Shown: positions 38,650-50,435 of the stretch, in pieces
How the letters are laid out: every line of letters begins with the position of its first letter
Numbering within the stretch: position 1 is the first letter of the stretch
Assembly: GCA_947311845.1 (NCBI GenBank)
Contig: CAMZMU010000123.1
Coordinates: 15,979,161-16,043,160, forward strand
Reading direction: 5' to 3'
Length of the DNA stretch: 64,000 nt
Source of the DNA: Poa pratensis
Taxonomy: Eukaryota > Streptophyta > Magnoliopsida > Poales > Poaceae
Position numbers and translations under genes: made by a program
Notes under the pieces: generated by a model
What the model was told of the DNA's origin: nothing
Databases searched by the model: none
What the model saw: the letters and a program-made list of their open reading frames with translations, nothing else

Positions 38650-40020
38650 GAAAGAGGCCTGTGGGTGGCTCAAATCAAAATGCAGCATGAAGAAATGAAA
38701 AGATCCCTGTAGTGCGTGAGAGGATGCTTTGGTTTTCTTTGCTTGTATGAGAAAGGATAAAAAAGCAAAAGCAGATGTTATTCATCTTTGCTAGTGGATC
38801 AGGAATACTACGGATGCTTTGCTTGTGTGCGGAGGAAAAGAAAAATCAGAATGCTCCACTTGTTTTTCCTCTTTTGCTTTGCTAGCTGTGACGTGAGCAT
38901 CTTTATCTATATGGTGGTCCTGCAGATGCTTTGGCTGTCTCATGCTAGCTACGAGAGCATCTCCGGCAGCTCAGCTATATGGTGTGGTGCTCCAGCACTA
39001 CAGCATCCATCCTCTAATCCATGGGCGACGTCTATGCAGGGCTACACGTCGACCCAACCTGGATGATTCCTCCACATCGGTCATCCACCAACTGGCCTCC
39101 CCGAGCCCTCCCTCCTGCCACCACCGTCACCATCCGGAGCAGCACGACCCCGCCATCGTGGTAGGAGACGTTGTCATCGTGTATCCTGCGCCGCATCTGG
39201 GGGGGGGGGGGGGGGGGGGGGGGCAGGGGGCCGCTGTCGTGCCTCGGTCATGGCCGCCACCTTGGGCGGCGGTCTTCGCCTTGTGGGCGGAGGAGCGGAG
39301 ATGGGGAAGAGGCTGTTGGGGGGGTGGAGAGAGAAGAGTACAAGCATTACTAACTATATCAAAGACGGCCCCTTTCTCAACCTCTCCGCGATCGGCCACT
39401 GTAGCTACCTACAGTGGTACTGTAGATTGCTACAGTGTTCTACAATGCGTGATCCGCACCGTTAGCCGGCGATCGGACGGCCCACATTACACGCTCATGA
39501 TGCTTTTGTAGAAAAGCCCCTCCAAAAACAGATATCAACCCGCAGTACAGGAAATCGCGAGGCGACAGACCGATTTGCGATTATCAGAAACTTCACGGAC
39601 TTTTCTGCAAAACTTTCCGCAGAACCACTCCTTCCCCTTCTCTCTCCCGCACGCGCCCGCGAAGTCGTCGCCGTTCTGCGCCTCCCCGCTCCAATCGAAG
39701 CTCACCGCGAGCTCGCCTGTCGCGTCCTTCACCTCCTCGCTGAGCGCCGCCTGCCGGGACGTGATGCGCGCACCGGAATCGCCGCCGCCGCGTTCCACAT
39801 CCGCCGCCACCGTTTTGGTCGCCGCCGGCGGCTCCGGCAACCAAATGGTCCAGAGCGCCGCCCCTCCGGCTCCCCTCCACCTCCTTGCGCGGATCCGCGC
39901 GGTCCTAGCCCGGCGCGCGCGCACCTGCTCGAGCACGAGCTCGGCAGCGCCGCCGCGTCCGCCGCGGCCGTGTGACGCTGACGTCACATGCCTACGTCAT
40001 CGCGGGACCCACCTGCCAGG
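38650..40020. other. NLR upstream region and GC-rich block
   Basis: AT-rich sequence to about 39000 is followed by GC-rich sequence with a long G run. A 150-codon minus-strand frame at 39987-39535 (with SEEVKDATGELAVSFDWSGE) reads partly like coding sequence. A plus-strand frame of equal length overlaps it, and I recognise no family, so it is not called as a gene. Confidence 0.4.
39199..39223. repeat. 25-base G run
   Basis: Twenty-five consecutive G residues lie in GC-rich sequence. They form a potential G-quadruplex and a site of uncertain length. Confidence 0.9.
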
Positions 40021-41938
40021 AAATTAATAATTACAGGAAAATGTTAGATTTCGTAAAATTCATATGTTTTCATCTACAATTCACAAAAAAATGTTCAATA
40101 TGTCAAAATTTACAGAAAAATGTAAACTATTTGATTATGTCAAATTCATGCATGTTCCAATAAATTTGAATCATGTTTATATAAAAGCACTAAACAACTA
40201 ACTTATGAACTTATGGGGTTGTCTCCAATTTATGTTGTCAATTTTACTTGGACACCACAGAACTAACAAATTTGAACTTTTAAAATTGGTGGATATTGGG
40301 AGAAAATACAAATGCACATGCTTTAATTATGTGAAGCACATGCTTTAATTATGTGAAGTTGAATTTTTAATAAATGTTCATATCATGCATTTCCTCTAAT
40401 AAAGGCCTGAAAATGAACATTTCAAATTCATAAATAATTGGATGTAATGCAAAAGAACATTGCCTAATATGAAATCCAGCTGAACAAATGTGCATTTCTA
40501 CGCATTAAGGACTTAAATTAAATGTTAATGGAAAAAAGGAAAGACATATTCGAATATTAGAATATGCTTCAAAAAATTAGGTACTTCAAAATATACAAAC
40601 ATGTTCAGGAAAAATAACTGCCAACTATTTATGCTAAAATGCAAACATAATTTGTGGACAAAAAAAAAGTTCGAATATTTTGAACTGCTGAACATTTACA
40701 AAAATTCCAAATGAACTTCCCCTAAGTATGTGGAGCTGAATTTAACAAATGCTCACACAGTACATGCCCTCTAATTATGGACTCAATTTGAATATTTCAA
40801 TTTGGAAAATATTTTGGAAATAACCAAAATTAACTTCCTCAACATATGAAATTCAGGTGCGGTTCTTCAAATTATAGATTAACTAATTCCCGGAAAAAAA
40901 ATCGCACAATCAGTAGTTTAAAAATTGGCCATCAAAAAATATGATTTTTTTAATTGAAATGACCAAAAAAATATATGCTACCTACTTGCGACAATATACA
41001 AACATTTTTCAACAACTCAACTTACCAAACATTTCGACAAAACCTAAATGCATTCCTTCTAAAAAAATGGATTTGAATTTACAAAATACTTATATAGTGT
41101 ATTTCTCCTGATTAAGTAGATTAATTAAATATCTATGTCAAACTACAAACACATTTGAACATTTAAATTCGCTAAAAAAAATAGAGTTACTCCGGACGAC
41201 AAATTACGACGAATTTTAACATTTCAAATTACAACGTCCCAGATGGGGTCTACTAAATGATGGAATATAAGATCTGTTTATATTAATTTCAACGAATATT
41301 TTTTTATGATCTACAAAAGATAAAAGAAATATGAAATATTCCGAGTTTTGTTTAAACAATAAAAAATATCAAAAAGGAAGTATTGTTTATGCAATGTTCC
41401 AATTCCTTAAACAAATGATAATGGAGCCATTTTTTTACAATACTCCAAATGCTTCACATCTCACTTAATAATGGTGTCATTTATCTAAAAACTACGAGTA
41501 CTGTTCCACTTTACAATAACAAAATATAAAAAATTTGCAAGTTGCAATTTATCCAACATTTGAGCGAATATTCCGATATTTCATAAAATAAAACCAAAAT
41601 GCTCACCAAAAATAACTGCAGTATACTCATAACAAATACCAAATTTATTTCAACATTTCAATTTGGCCAACATTTAGACACCACACGAACAAACTTTCCC
41701 CAAATGTGGAATCAAATTCAAATGGATTGTTCTGATTTCAATTAAATATTGACGTTGAAATACAAACATGTTTGAGCACTTCAAACCTTCAAACATTTGA
41801 ATATTGTACACAATATATCAGAAATGCACACAAAAAAATGCTACCTATTCATAAGAAAACAAACAAATGTTTCAACCCTCCAATTTAGCCAACATTTTGG
41901 TTAACAAAAAAAAAATATTGCACAAAAAAATCACCAAG
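40021..41938 (+). mobile_element. AT-rich body of a non-autonomous Helitron
   Basis: Nearly 2 kb of strongly AT-rich, gene-free sequence. Loosely repeated words such as ACATTT, CAAATTTGAA and TTCAAAT give it a degenerate, satellite-like texture. It runs directly into the Helitron 3' hairpin at 41939, so it is probably that element's interior. The 5' end is not located. Confidence 0.45.
40314..40357. repeat. Perfect 22-bp tandem duplication
   Basis: GCACATGCTTTAATTATGTG plus two further bases is repeated twice in direct succession (40314-40335 and 40336-40357). Confidence 0.95.
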
Positions 41939-41972
41939 GGCGTGGCGTGACGCCGCGCCAAAATTCAACTAG
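41939..41972 (+). mobile_element. Helitron 3' terminus with strong hairpin
   Basis: The stem GGCGTGGCG (41939-41947) pairs with CGCCGCGCC (41951-41959) with one wobble. AAAATTCAA and CTAG (41969-41972) follow, then T. This differs from the terminus at 25865, so it belongs to a different Helitron family. Confidence 0.75.
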
Positions 41973-42498
41973 TAAAACAGAATTAGCAGACTTACTCATA
42001 AAGCATTTTGAATTCAAGGAAAAGATTAACATATAGTGCGTGTAAACTGTATACCAGGCACACATTCCTGTTTTATACAAAACATGTGTTTGCTACATGA
42101 ACATAATCTTTGCTCAAAAGAAGCACATCAGTGTATATTTTGGCCTTCTGGGCCAATCCAGGCGTACTAAAGAAACATTGGTAAACCACATAATATAAAT
42201 GTTTGAGTTTCTAGGGCATTTCATCCATGCAGAAGAATATTGTCAGTGAGCTACTAAATCCCAATGTTTGTGTTTCCTTGCTTGATCGGCTGGAGATTTC
42301 GAGAAACTGGTAATCTTATTGTTCGTAAACTGATCTTGAGGCCTGACACGGTGCATGCCAAGTTGAGTACTCTACCATATAAGTTGCAACCCTTTGTTAT
42401 TACCTCACTATTTGTTTGTTTCATAGACTGGAACATACTGAGTCTCAAGATCCTAACTCTTGCTATCATGTGTACCACAAAACATATATTGCATTCCA
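41973..42498. other. Spacer, no gene recognised
   Basis: AT-rich sequence between the Helitron end and the LINE-like insertion. Two overlapping frames near 42264-42506 on opposite strands have no recognisable domains. Confidence 0.4.
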
Positions 42499-43548
42499 GT
42501 AAATAATTTCAAATTACTTACTAACATACGCAGAATCATACGCAGGGAATACCTAACCCCCTCCCCCGACCCCCTGGCGGCGGCACCGCGCCGCCCTGGG
42601 GAATCCACCGCCGTCCCTCTCTCGGCCTCCCCGTCCCTTCTCCCCTCCTCTCTGCCACTGCCGGAGGGGTCGCCGGGCAAAGCCCGCGTGGCCCGCCGGC
42701 AGCGGGGCGTCAGCTGGGCGGGATCTCGGGTGAAGACGGCGGCGCTCCGTTCTGGTCCTCTGGGCGCGGTGGCTCGCGGCGGCGACGGCCGGAGCGACCT
42801 GGCGGCGGGGAAGGAGGCGTTCGCGCGGTGGTTCTAGGCCCGCAGGGTTTGGACCTCGCCGCTTGCGCCTGCGCAGGTCCTCCGCGTGGATGACGACCTT
42901 CTCCCCACGTACCACATGGGAGCCGGGACGGTGGTTCCGGGCATGGCGGCGGCGGCCTCCTCGCCGGAGGTGCGGCCGGGATGTGGCTAGTGTGGGGGAT
43001 CTTGGGATCCCACACCGAACATCGGGATGACGTGTGTGTGGCCATGGCGCCGGCCACGCAGCGATGCGGCCTCCTCCACCTTTGGCTGCTCGTCGGTCCA
43101 AAGAGATCTGGCCGGTGGGTGCTGCTTCGTGGCGACTTCCCGGCGGCGGATCAAGTTGAGGAGGAGATGGTGAACGGGCTGCTGAAGCGGGTGAGGATGC
43201 CACCATCGACTGCGGCGCATGAGGGTATCGTTTTCCTCGTTGGAGGCGAAGGTGGGGGCGTCCCTCGCTCCATTGTTTTCGGGGGAAACCTCATATCTGG
43301 AGGAGGCCACCATTGACGGCGGCGCCCGTGGGCGTCTTAGCACTCGTTGGAGGCGTTGTGGGGGCCTCCTGGATCGGATGATGGCGACGTCTCCGTCGTC
43401 ACCCCCGTGGGGGCATCATCTTTGGAGACATTCAGCGGCTGGACGGGCATGTGGGCGGCTTGGTGGCTGGGCGTCGGTCTCCGCGTGTTTCTCGCATGGG
43501 GACCAAGGTGGAGCGGCTTTGTCTTGCACGGAGCTTCGGCGGTGATGT

Positions 43549-43605
43549 CAAGTCATGCCTAACCGACAGGTGCTAAGCTAAGTCATGCCTGTTCGGCAGG
43601 TGCTA
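43549..43605. repeat. Imperfect 30-bp tandem repeat in the LINE-like element
   Basis: AAGTCATGCCT followed by a variable core and GCAGGTGCTA-like ending occurs twice in succession. Confidence 0.7.
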
Positions 43606-44886
43606 TGCACGACAGATCCTCCGGAGACTTCAAGCTGTGTTGGCTGGTTGTACTTGGCGGCATGGTGCTGCGGGGTACCGGTGGTGACCACGACGTGCTT
43701 TGGAGATAGTGCGCAGAGAGGTGGTGCTACTTGGCACCGCGGTGGTGTCAGTGGCTGGTGTGGCGAGAGTCTGCGCATCGATCTTGAAATTACACGGATG
43801 TCGCCTAGAGGGGGGGGGGGGTGAATAGGCGATTTAAAATTCTTTACGGTTTAGGCTTGAATAAATGCGGAATAAAACTAGCGGTTAATTTATCAAGCGC
43901 AAAACCTAAACAAGCTAGGTTTACCTATGTGCACCAACAACTTATGCTAAACAAGATATACAACTATGTGATAGCAAGATATATTACTTCAAACTCAATG
44001 GCTATCACAAGGTAAATTGCATAAGTAAGAAGCTCGGGTATAGAAATACCGAGGCACTTGGAGACGATGATTTATCCCGAAGTTCACTTCCCAATGGAAG
44101 CTAATCTCCGTTGGAGCGGTGCGGAGTCACAAAGTGATCCCCGAATAGCCGTCAAATGGCACACCGTAATCTCCTTCGTGCCTCCACCAATGCGGAGTGC
44201 CACGAACCACTATGGGACACTTAAGGATGGTCACCGAACCCGTACAAGGATGAGGCACACTCCACAACTTAATTGGAGTCTCTCACCGAATTCCCGCGGC
44301 TCCCAAAGCCACAAGAATCACAAGGTTGGGGCGCAACTCCACAACTTAATTGGAGGCTCCCAACTATCCCGCGAGCCACCAAAACTCCGTGATCAACAAG
44401 GACCGTCTAGGGCACTCCATGTACCCAAGAGGACAAGCTCTAGGGCACCCCAAGTACCCAAGAGTAACAAGCTTCTCAACTTCGATTTCCACGTATCACC
44501 GTGGAGAACTCAAACCGATGCAACGATGTAATGGGCAAGAACACAAGAAGTGCTCAAAATCCTTCACTCTCAAATCCCACCAAAGCAACTAATGCTATTG
44601 GGGGGAGAAGAGAGGAAGAACAAAGAGGAACACCAAATTCCCCAAGATCTAGATCCAAAAGCTTCCCCTCACTTAGAGGAGAGATTGATTGGTGGAATGG
44701 TAGATCTAGATCTCCTCTCTCTTTTCCCACTAAATGGAGGCAAGAATCATGGAGGGATAGAGAGTTAGCAAAGCTCAAGAAGGTCAACAAAGGGGAAGGA
44801 CACGAGCTGCAAGAGTTGGACACTTTGGGGAAGAAGGGGGGCCTTTTATAGGTCCCCACGAAAAGAGTCGTTGCAGTCCAGAAAAC

Positions 44887-45054
44887 ATAGGATTATCCGA
44901 TTCAAGTTGGACAGGATAATCCGATTGTATAGGATTATCCGATTCAAGTTAGACAGGATAATCCGACTGTATAGGATTATCCGATCCAAGTTAGATAGGA
45001 TAATCCGACTGTATAGGATTATCCGATTCCAGTTAGATAGGATAATCCGATAAG
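44887..45054. repeat. Four 42-bp tandem repeats with internal palindrome
   Basis: Units start at 44887, 44929, 44971 and 45013. Each carries ATAGGATTATCCGA and, inverted, GGATAATCCGA, so every unit can fold into a hairpin. Because 42 is divisible by three, the block stays open on both strands (14-residue units), which is a by-product and not evidence of a gene. Confidence 0.95.
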
Positions 45055-45250
45055 CTCCAGTGCGCAACCAAACAAGTCCTTAGCCGTTTTCGCGTCCAGC
45101 AAATATCCGGGTCGGATATTCCGATCCAGTTTGGGTCAGAAAATCCGATAAACTCCAGAGAGCAACCAAACAAGTCCTTAGCCATTTTCGCGTCCAGCAA
45201 ATATCTGGGTCGGATATTCCGATCCAAGTTTGGGTCGGAATATCCGATTG
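45049..45250. repeat. 98-bp direct duplication
   Basis: A unit starting GATAARCTCCAG and containing TTTTCGCGTCCAGCAAATAT is present twice (45049-45146 and 45147 to about 45250) with scattered substitutions. It follows directly on the 42-bp array. Confidence 0.9.
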
Positions 45251-46787
45251 ATTGAAAACTGACAGAAACAGCAAAACGAAAACCGCAATATTTTTTTCAT
45301 CCGGACTCCGATTTCGATGATCTTGGGCTCGTTGGAATCGCAACGAAGAGCTTTCCAAGATTATGCAGAGAAACATCATAGTCCATCATGTGAGGAGGAA
45401 ACCACAAGAAGAGAGTTTGACCTCTCTTATAAAAGACGAACCGGTAAAACCTCCAACATCAAAAACACAACAAGATATTCATATGAAATCCGTTTTTGAT
45501 GAACTAGAGCTTGGTATAGGGATGAATACAAGCTCTAAGTTATCACATAGATAAAAGCCAAATAAGAACCAAGAAAGATGATGAAGGCAAGTATGCAAAG
45601 GTTTGAGCTCTCTCCAACTGATACGCTAAAGCCCAATCGAGAGCCCCTCTTGATAGTACGGTGTCTATCCAATAACCCGGTCTCCCGACTAATATGAGAC
45701 CGGTAAAATAGAAACCCTAACAAGATCATACCTTTGCCTTGCGCATTCCACTTGACTAGATGATGGCGATCTTGATCTTCTCAAGTGGATCACCTTTCCT
45801 GATTGCGCTTCGCTTGGTGAAGGTCCACATATTTCTCCCCATACTCCACTATGGGAGAGACCCTTATTGGCACATCTTTACTTGACCATTATCGGATAAT
45901 CCGAGACAGCTGGGACCGGATAATCCGATACCTCAAAAGGGTTGCAAGCTTCAAGCATATGATATCTTCTAGATGCCCATCTTGAACTTGCACATCTCAA
46001 CCTTGATGACGATCACCACTTGACGTCATCCTTCATGGGCTATATGAAATCTTCATTTGATGCAAACCCGTAGAAAGATACCTAACCACACATAGAAATG
46101 CCAACACATATCATGGGTTAGTTCACAAAGCTATATGGACAATTACTTACCATACAAGAGATACATGATCCCACTTGGTACATCCTGTAGCTTTGTGTGT
46201 TCAACAATATCTTGATCAACCTTGTATCTTTTCTTCTCTTTTCAATAGATGATGTCTTGAGGATAACCATGAATGATCACTAATCCTTTTCTTCAAGACA
46301 TACTTGCAATATGCTCAACTCGATGATCTTGATGCCAAATACTTCATTATATCAATATATTCATAGCATCAACCTTGAATCCAACATATGGAGTTCAAGC
46401 ATGGTCTATGGACAAACCTTACAAGTACAACTCAATGCAACCATTAATCCATAGGGATTGTCATTAATTACCAAAACCACACATGGGGGCGCCATGCCCT
46501 TTCAGATCTACATGCTGAAGATGGTTTGGTGGAAGATAGTGGAGGAAGCGACATCTGGAGCGAGTGCGTGGGCGCCATTTCGTGGATCTGGGCTCCTGTC
46601 TTGCTTGGGCAGTTGGGTGTTTGCTAGGTGTCGTCGGGGAGCTGGCGATACAGTTATCGTTGTATGGTCTTTATAATGGCTTTTGCCAGACTTTGTTGTT
46701 CTAATAATGAATAAAGGCTGTGTGCATCGCTTCATGCAGAGGCCGGAGCTTCGCTCCCCATTTTGAAAAAAGTAAATAATTTCAAAT

Positions 46788-47178
46788 AGGTGGTCAGTGA
46801 GAGGTAAAACCATCGCACTCAAACTAGAGAGCCTCTTCCTGGTATGTAAGAGAAATTCTAAAGTTTAATGGTCTTTTGTCTACGTCCTTTATCAGTATTT
46901 GTATTGTTCGACCCTTGACTTAGAATACTCTACAAAGACAATTCGATACCATACACATTTGGATGCCACCGCGTATAAAAATATTTTAATACATAGAGTG
47001 GCACTACTTAATTTACTGATTGATGTGGTCTTTTGATTTGCTAGTATTTAAGGAATTATTTTAGCTCAATGTACCAGAAAATTTCTGCTAGTATTTATCA
47101 GCTAAACCAGCTGACTCACCTTTTGGAAAGCATAATGAATGATAAGTACTAATTTTTGCAACATGATCTCTTGCGAAC
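46788..47178. other. Spacer, no gene recognised
   Basis: AT-rich sequence between the LINE target duplication and a second LINE fragment. Nothing recognisable was seen. Confidence 0.4.
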
Positions 47179-47347
47179 AGTAATGGGATGAATGCTAGGT
47201 TCTCAAAGGATACTTGGCTAGGGGATACGCCTCCATATGAGAATTACCCAACCTTATATACTATTGTTCATCGAAAAAATGTCTCGGTGGCGAATATTAT
47301 GTGAACCGCACCCCTGACCATAGGGTTTAGGAGGACCTTGGTGGGGA
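47179..47347 (+). pseudogene. LINE reverse-transcriptase C-terminal fragment
   Basis: The translation reads NGMNARFSKDTWLGDTPP, then LYTIVHRKNVSVANIM, a stop, and LTIGFRRTLVG. This matches the segment ahead of the zinc-binding domain of plant LINE reverse transcriptases. The in-frame TGA and short length show it is dead. Confidence 0.65.
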
Positions 47348-47385
47348 AAAATGGGAAATATGGTTGTAGTTGGTATGGAGAGGGA

Positions 47386-47545
47386 AGTGAGCCTAGCTCA
47401 ACTGGTTGGGGAAGTGAATGTACAAGTCACCTGGGTTTAAAACCTCACGGATGCGAATTTAGGTTCCTATTTATTCTTGAGGATCAGGCTTTCCTGGTAC
47501 TCATGCAGATTATCCTGAGGACCGGGCTTAGTTAATAATTAAGAT
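47386..47545 (+). mobile_element. tRNA-derived SINE-like sequence
   Basis: An A-box-like TAGCTCAACTGG (47393-47404) and a B-box-like GGTTTAAAACC (47433-47443) lie 28 bp apart, the arrangement of a tRNA-type RNA polymerase III promoter. The start resembles Triticeae Au-type SINEs. The boxes each deviate from consensus. Confidence 0.5.
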
Positions 47546-47599
47546 AAAAATCTCGATACTCATGATTAATGGCCGTATGCATCCTTAGTTGGTACAGAG

Positions 47600-47915
47600 G
47601 CTGGGGAAGTGAAATTCTCCCCCCATTTTATGGAGCAGTAATGAAGGACAGGTCTCCCCCGACCCTAGATCTTTACCGCAACCTCCCTCCCCTCCTCCCC
47701 CCTCCTCGCCACTCCTGGAGGCTACCTCTGGCGAAGCCTGGCCGCCGATGAAGGGGGGAAGGCAAGGTCCTTGTTCGGTTGCTTTAAGGCCCTTCCATGG
47801 CAGGCGACGGGCCGCTGGCTGTGGAGGCGGATCCTTGGCAGGCGCGCTAGGATCTTCTCCCTTCTGGTGGTGGCCTCTTCTCCGGGTAGATCGAAGGCGG
47901 TTGGTGCGGTGGCGG
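47600..47915 (+). mobile_element. Truncated GC-rich LINE-like fragment
   Basis: A pyrimidine- and GC-rich stretch similar in style to the 5' region of the LINE-like element at 42515. It is cut off abruptly at 47915 where the LTR-derived palindrome begins. Confidence 0.4.
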
Positions 47916-50429
47916 TGATACGTCTCAAACATATCTATAATTTTTGATGTTCCATGCTTGTTTTATACCAATTGCTACATATTTTGCATCTATTTTATAT
48001 CACTTTTATACATTTTTTGGGACTAACCTATTAACAAGATGCCGAAGTGTCAGTTCCTGTTTTCTGCTGTTTTTGTATTCCAGAAAAGCTAGTCTGGAAA
48101 TATTCTCGGAATTGGACGAAACTACACGGGGGTGCCTATTTTTCCAGAACACGCCTGACGGAGCGAAGGAGCAGCAGAGGAGGGCCACCAGGAGGCCACA
48201 CGCACCTAGGGCGCGGGCCCCCCCTCTGCCGCGCCCCAGGGTGGTGTGGGCCCCTCGGGGGTCCGCAGCCGCCGCCCTTTCGCCTACTTATTCCCCCCGA
48301 CGCGAAAAGCCTAAGTACCTGAGCAAATATCAACGAAAAGATCCAGAGACGCCGCCGTCGTCAACCCTAGCTCGGGAGGGTTCAGAACCTCTTCCCGGCA
48401 CCCTGCCGGAGAGGGGAATCATCACCGGAGGCTTCTACATCGCCATGCCTGCCTCCGGAGTGATGCGTGAGTAGTTCATCCTTGGACTACGGGTCCATAG
48501 CAGTAGCTAGATGGTTGTCTCTCCACTTTGTGCCATCATGTTTAGATCTTGTGAGCTGCCCTACATGATCAAGATCATATTATTGTAATGCTACATGTTG
48601 TGTTTGCTGGGATCCGATGAATATTGAATATTATGTCAAGTTGATTATCAATCTATCTCATATGTTATTTAAGATCTTGCATGCTTTCCGTTACTCGTAG
48701 ATGCTTTGGCCAAGTAGATGCTTGTAACTCCAAGAGAGAGTATTTATGCTAGATAGTGGGTTCATGTCTCCGTTTAACCTGGGACAGTGACAGAAAGTTC
48801 TAAGGTTGTGGATGTGCTGTTGCCACTAGGGATAACCTAACGATGCTATGCCCACGGGCATATGTGTTTGTTTACATTACGCACTTTACTTAATGCAATT
48901 ATCCGTTGCTTGCAACTTAATACCAACGGGGGACTCGGATGACAACCCGGCGGTGGATTATTAGTCATAGATGCTGTTGGATAACGGTCTATGTATTATG
49001 TCGTAATGCCCAATTAAATATCATAGCAGTCAACATGTCATGTATATGCATTGTCATGCGCTCACTATTCGTCAATTGCCCAGCTGTAATTTGTTCACCC
49101 AACATGTTAGTTATCTTTTATGGAGAGACACCACTAGTGAACTGTGGACCCCGGTCCATTCTTTTACACTAATTAAACAACCACAAACTGCAAACTGTTC
49201 TTTTTTCATTCTCTGCAATTTAATACTCATTTTCCACACCATACGTTTAATCCTTTGTTTTCAGCAAGCCAGTGAGATTGACAACCTCACTGTTTCGTTG
49301 GGGCAAAATAGTTTGATTGTGTTGTGTGCAGATTCCACGTCAACAGTCCAGACTCCCTGCGACAGCTATTTTTCTGGCGCCGTTGACAACCTTCTGAAGA
49401 GTTGCTGCTCCTACTGGTTCGATAACCTTGGTTTCTTTCTGAGGGAAAACTTGCTGCTGACTACATCATACCTTCCTCTTGGGGTCTCCCAACGAACGTG
49501 TGTTTCACGTCATCAAGCTATTTTTCTGGCGCCGCTGCCGGGGAGTAGAAGTTCTTCAGGAAGCTCTCTGTCTCCCGTCAACAGCACTATTTTTCTGGCG
49601 CCGTTGCCGGGGAGACAGCAGTCTTCTGCAAGGGGAGTTTCACGCTTCCAATCTCTTTACTTTGTTTTTGTCTTGCTTAGTTTATTTTATTTTATCTTGT
49701 TTGCATTCAATTATCAAAAACACAAAAAAAATAGTTACTTGCATTTAGTTTATTTCGGTTTTGTTTCTTTCTGAGTTATTATGTCTAGCTCTTTACTTGC
49801 TATCAATGGTTACTTTTCTTGAAACTAGTCCTATGGCTGAAAACAACATGAGAGAGCTTTATGAAATTTATCTTGAGTTGGGACATGAGGTGTTTGAAGA
49901 GAAAATTAAAAAGCCTATGGAAATTTATTTGCATAACAATCATGATAGTAGCAATGTTATTAGCATACATTTTTTGAACACCATTATTGCTAAAGCCACG
50001 GAAAGCTCTAAGCTTGGGGAAGCTGGTTTTGATAAAAATGTTATTTTTAGTCCCCTAGTTTTGGAGGAGGAAGAATGCTATATTGTCGAATGTGATGATT
50101 CTATTGAAATATCTCTTTTTGATAAAATTGAAAAAACATCCTCCTTGACTCAAGTAAAGGAAATTGCAGAAAGAAAAAATGTGCTCCCTAATGTTATATA
50201 TGATAATGCTCTTGATGATGGTCCTATTTTGCCTAATGATATTAATTATACTATTATTGTCAAAAGTGGGTTTGAAAACCCCACTATTGTTGAGCTTAAT
50301 AAAAATTATGCGTTTGTAGATCATGAAAAGCATGCTTTATGTGATAGTTATATTGTTGAGTTTGTTCATAATGCTACTGAAAATTATTTTGAGAGAGGAA
50401 AATATGGTTATAGAAATCTTCATGTTATA
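47916..50429 (+). mobile_element. Left arm of inverted LTR-retrotransposon pair
   Basis: This arm starts TGATACGTCTCAAACATATC and contains an LTR-like region to about 49518. Primer-binding sites for tRNA-Asp and then the first part of an internal open frame follow. The whole arm is matched in reverse by 50489-53083. No gag zinc knuckle, protease, reverse transcriptase or integrase is present, and there is no matching 3' LTR in the same orientation. The tRNA-Asp primer and general layout point to a non-autonomous Gypsy-type (Athila/Tat-like) family. That assignment is inferred. Confidence 0.8.
49375..49613 (+). promoter_or_regulatory. Cluster of tRNA-Asp primer-binding sites, left arm
   Basis: TGGCGCCGTTGCCGGGGA at 49596-49613 is exactly complementary to the 3' end of plant tRNA-Asp. 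A copy with one change lies at 49527-49544, and a partial copy (TGGCGCCGTTG) at 49375-49385. Each is preceded by CTATTTTTC, so a short block containing the site has been duplicated. Normal LTR elements have one such site. Confidence 0.85.
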
Positions 50430-50435
50430 ATATAG
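49806..50435 (+). CDS. Retrotransposon internal ORF fragment, left arm
   Basis: The open frame continues from MVTFLETSPMAENNMRELYE through EVFEEKIKKPMEIYL to NLHVI, where a stop occurs at the palindrome centre (about 210 residues). It is Asp/Glu/Asn-rich with no recognisable enzyme domain. Comparable frames lie upstream of gag in plant retrotransposons, but the function is unknown. The right arm carries a diverged copy. Confidence 0.5.
   Translation: MVTFLETSPMAENNMRELYEIYLELGHEVFEEKIKKPMEIYLHNNHDSSNVISIHFLNTIIAKATESSKLGEAGFDKNVIFSPLVLEEEECYIVECDDSIEISLFDKIEKTSSLTQVKEIAERKNVLPNVIYDNALDDGPILPNDINYTIIVKSGFENPTIVELNKNYAFVDHEKHALCDSYIVEFVHNATENYFERGKYGYRNLHVII

Larger units (their letters stand above)
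43795..46500. mobile_element. Nested 2.7-kb repeat inside the LINE-like element
   Basis: LINE-like sequence breaks near 43795 at GATGTCGCCTAGAGG and resumes near 46500 at GATCTACATGC. The inside is AT-richer and has no conserved protein frame. It contains a poly-G run (43810-43821) and two tandem-repeat blocks. Its type and exact ends are not resolved. A GAT word at both edges could be a 3-bp target duplication, but that may be chance. Confidence 0.55.
42499..46787 (+). mobile_element. LINE-like element with 16-bp target-site duplication
   Basis: The word GTAAATAATTTCAAAT occurs at 42499-42514 and again at 46772-46787. The right copy directly follows a short A run (GAAAAAA), and the end just before it (GTGTGCATCGCTTCATGCAGAGG in part) resembles Triticeae LINE 3' tails. 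This is the pattern left by target-primed reverse transcription. The inserted copy begins at 42515 with a GC-rich region to about 43790 and resumes at about 46500. A different repeat is inserted between. No ORF for a reverse transcriptase exists, so it was mobilised in trans. Confidence 0.8.

Noticed and set aside
39535..40027. Two opposed 150-codon frames
   Set aside because: Mirror frames in GC-rich DNA. One reads partly like a protein, but with no family, splice structure or neighbouring exons.
44871..45067. Repetitive frames on both strands over the 42-bp array
   Set aside because: Both strands are open only because the unit length is divisible by three. The sequence is a DNA palindrome array.
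44887..45250. CRISPR-like array
   Set aside because: The repeats are directly adjacent with no unique spacers, and this is a plant nuclear genome.
47944..48474. 176-codon frame in the LTR, repeated in the other arm
   Set aside because: It lies inside the LTR, has low-complexity composition and no domain. Conservation between arms reflects DNA duplication.
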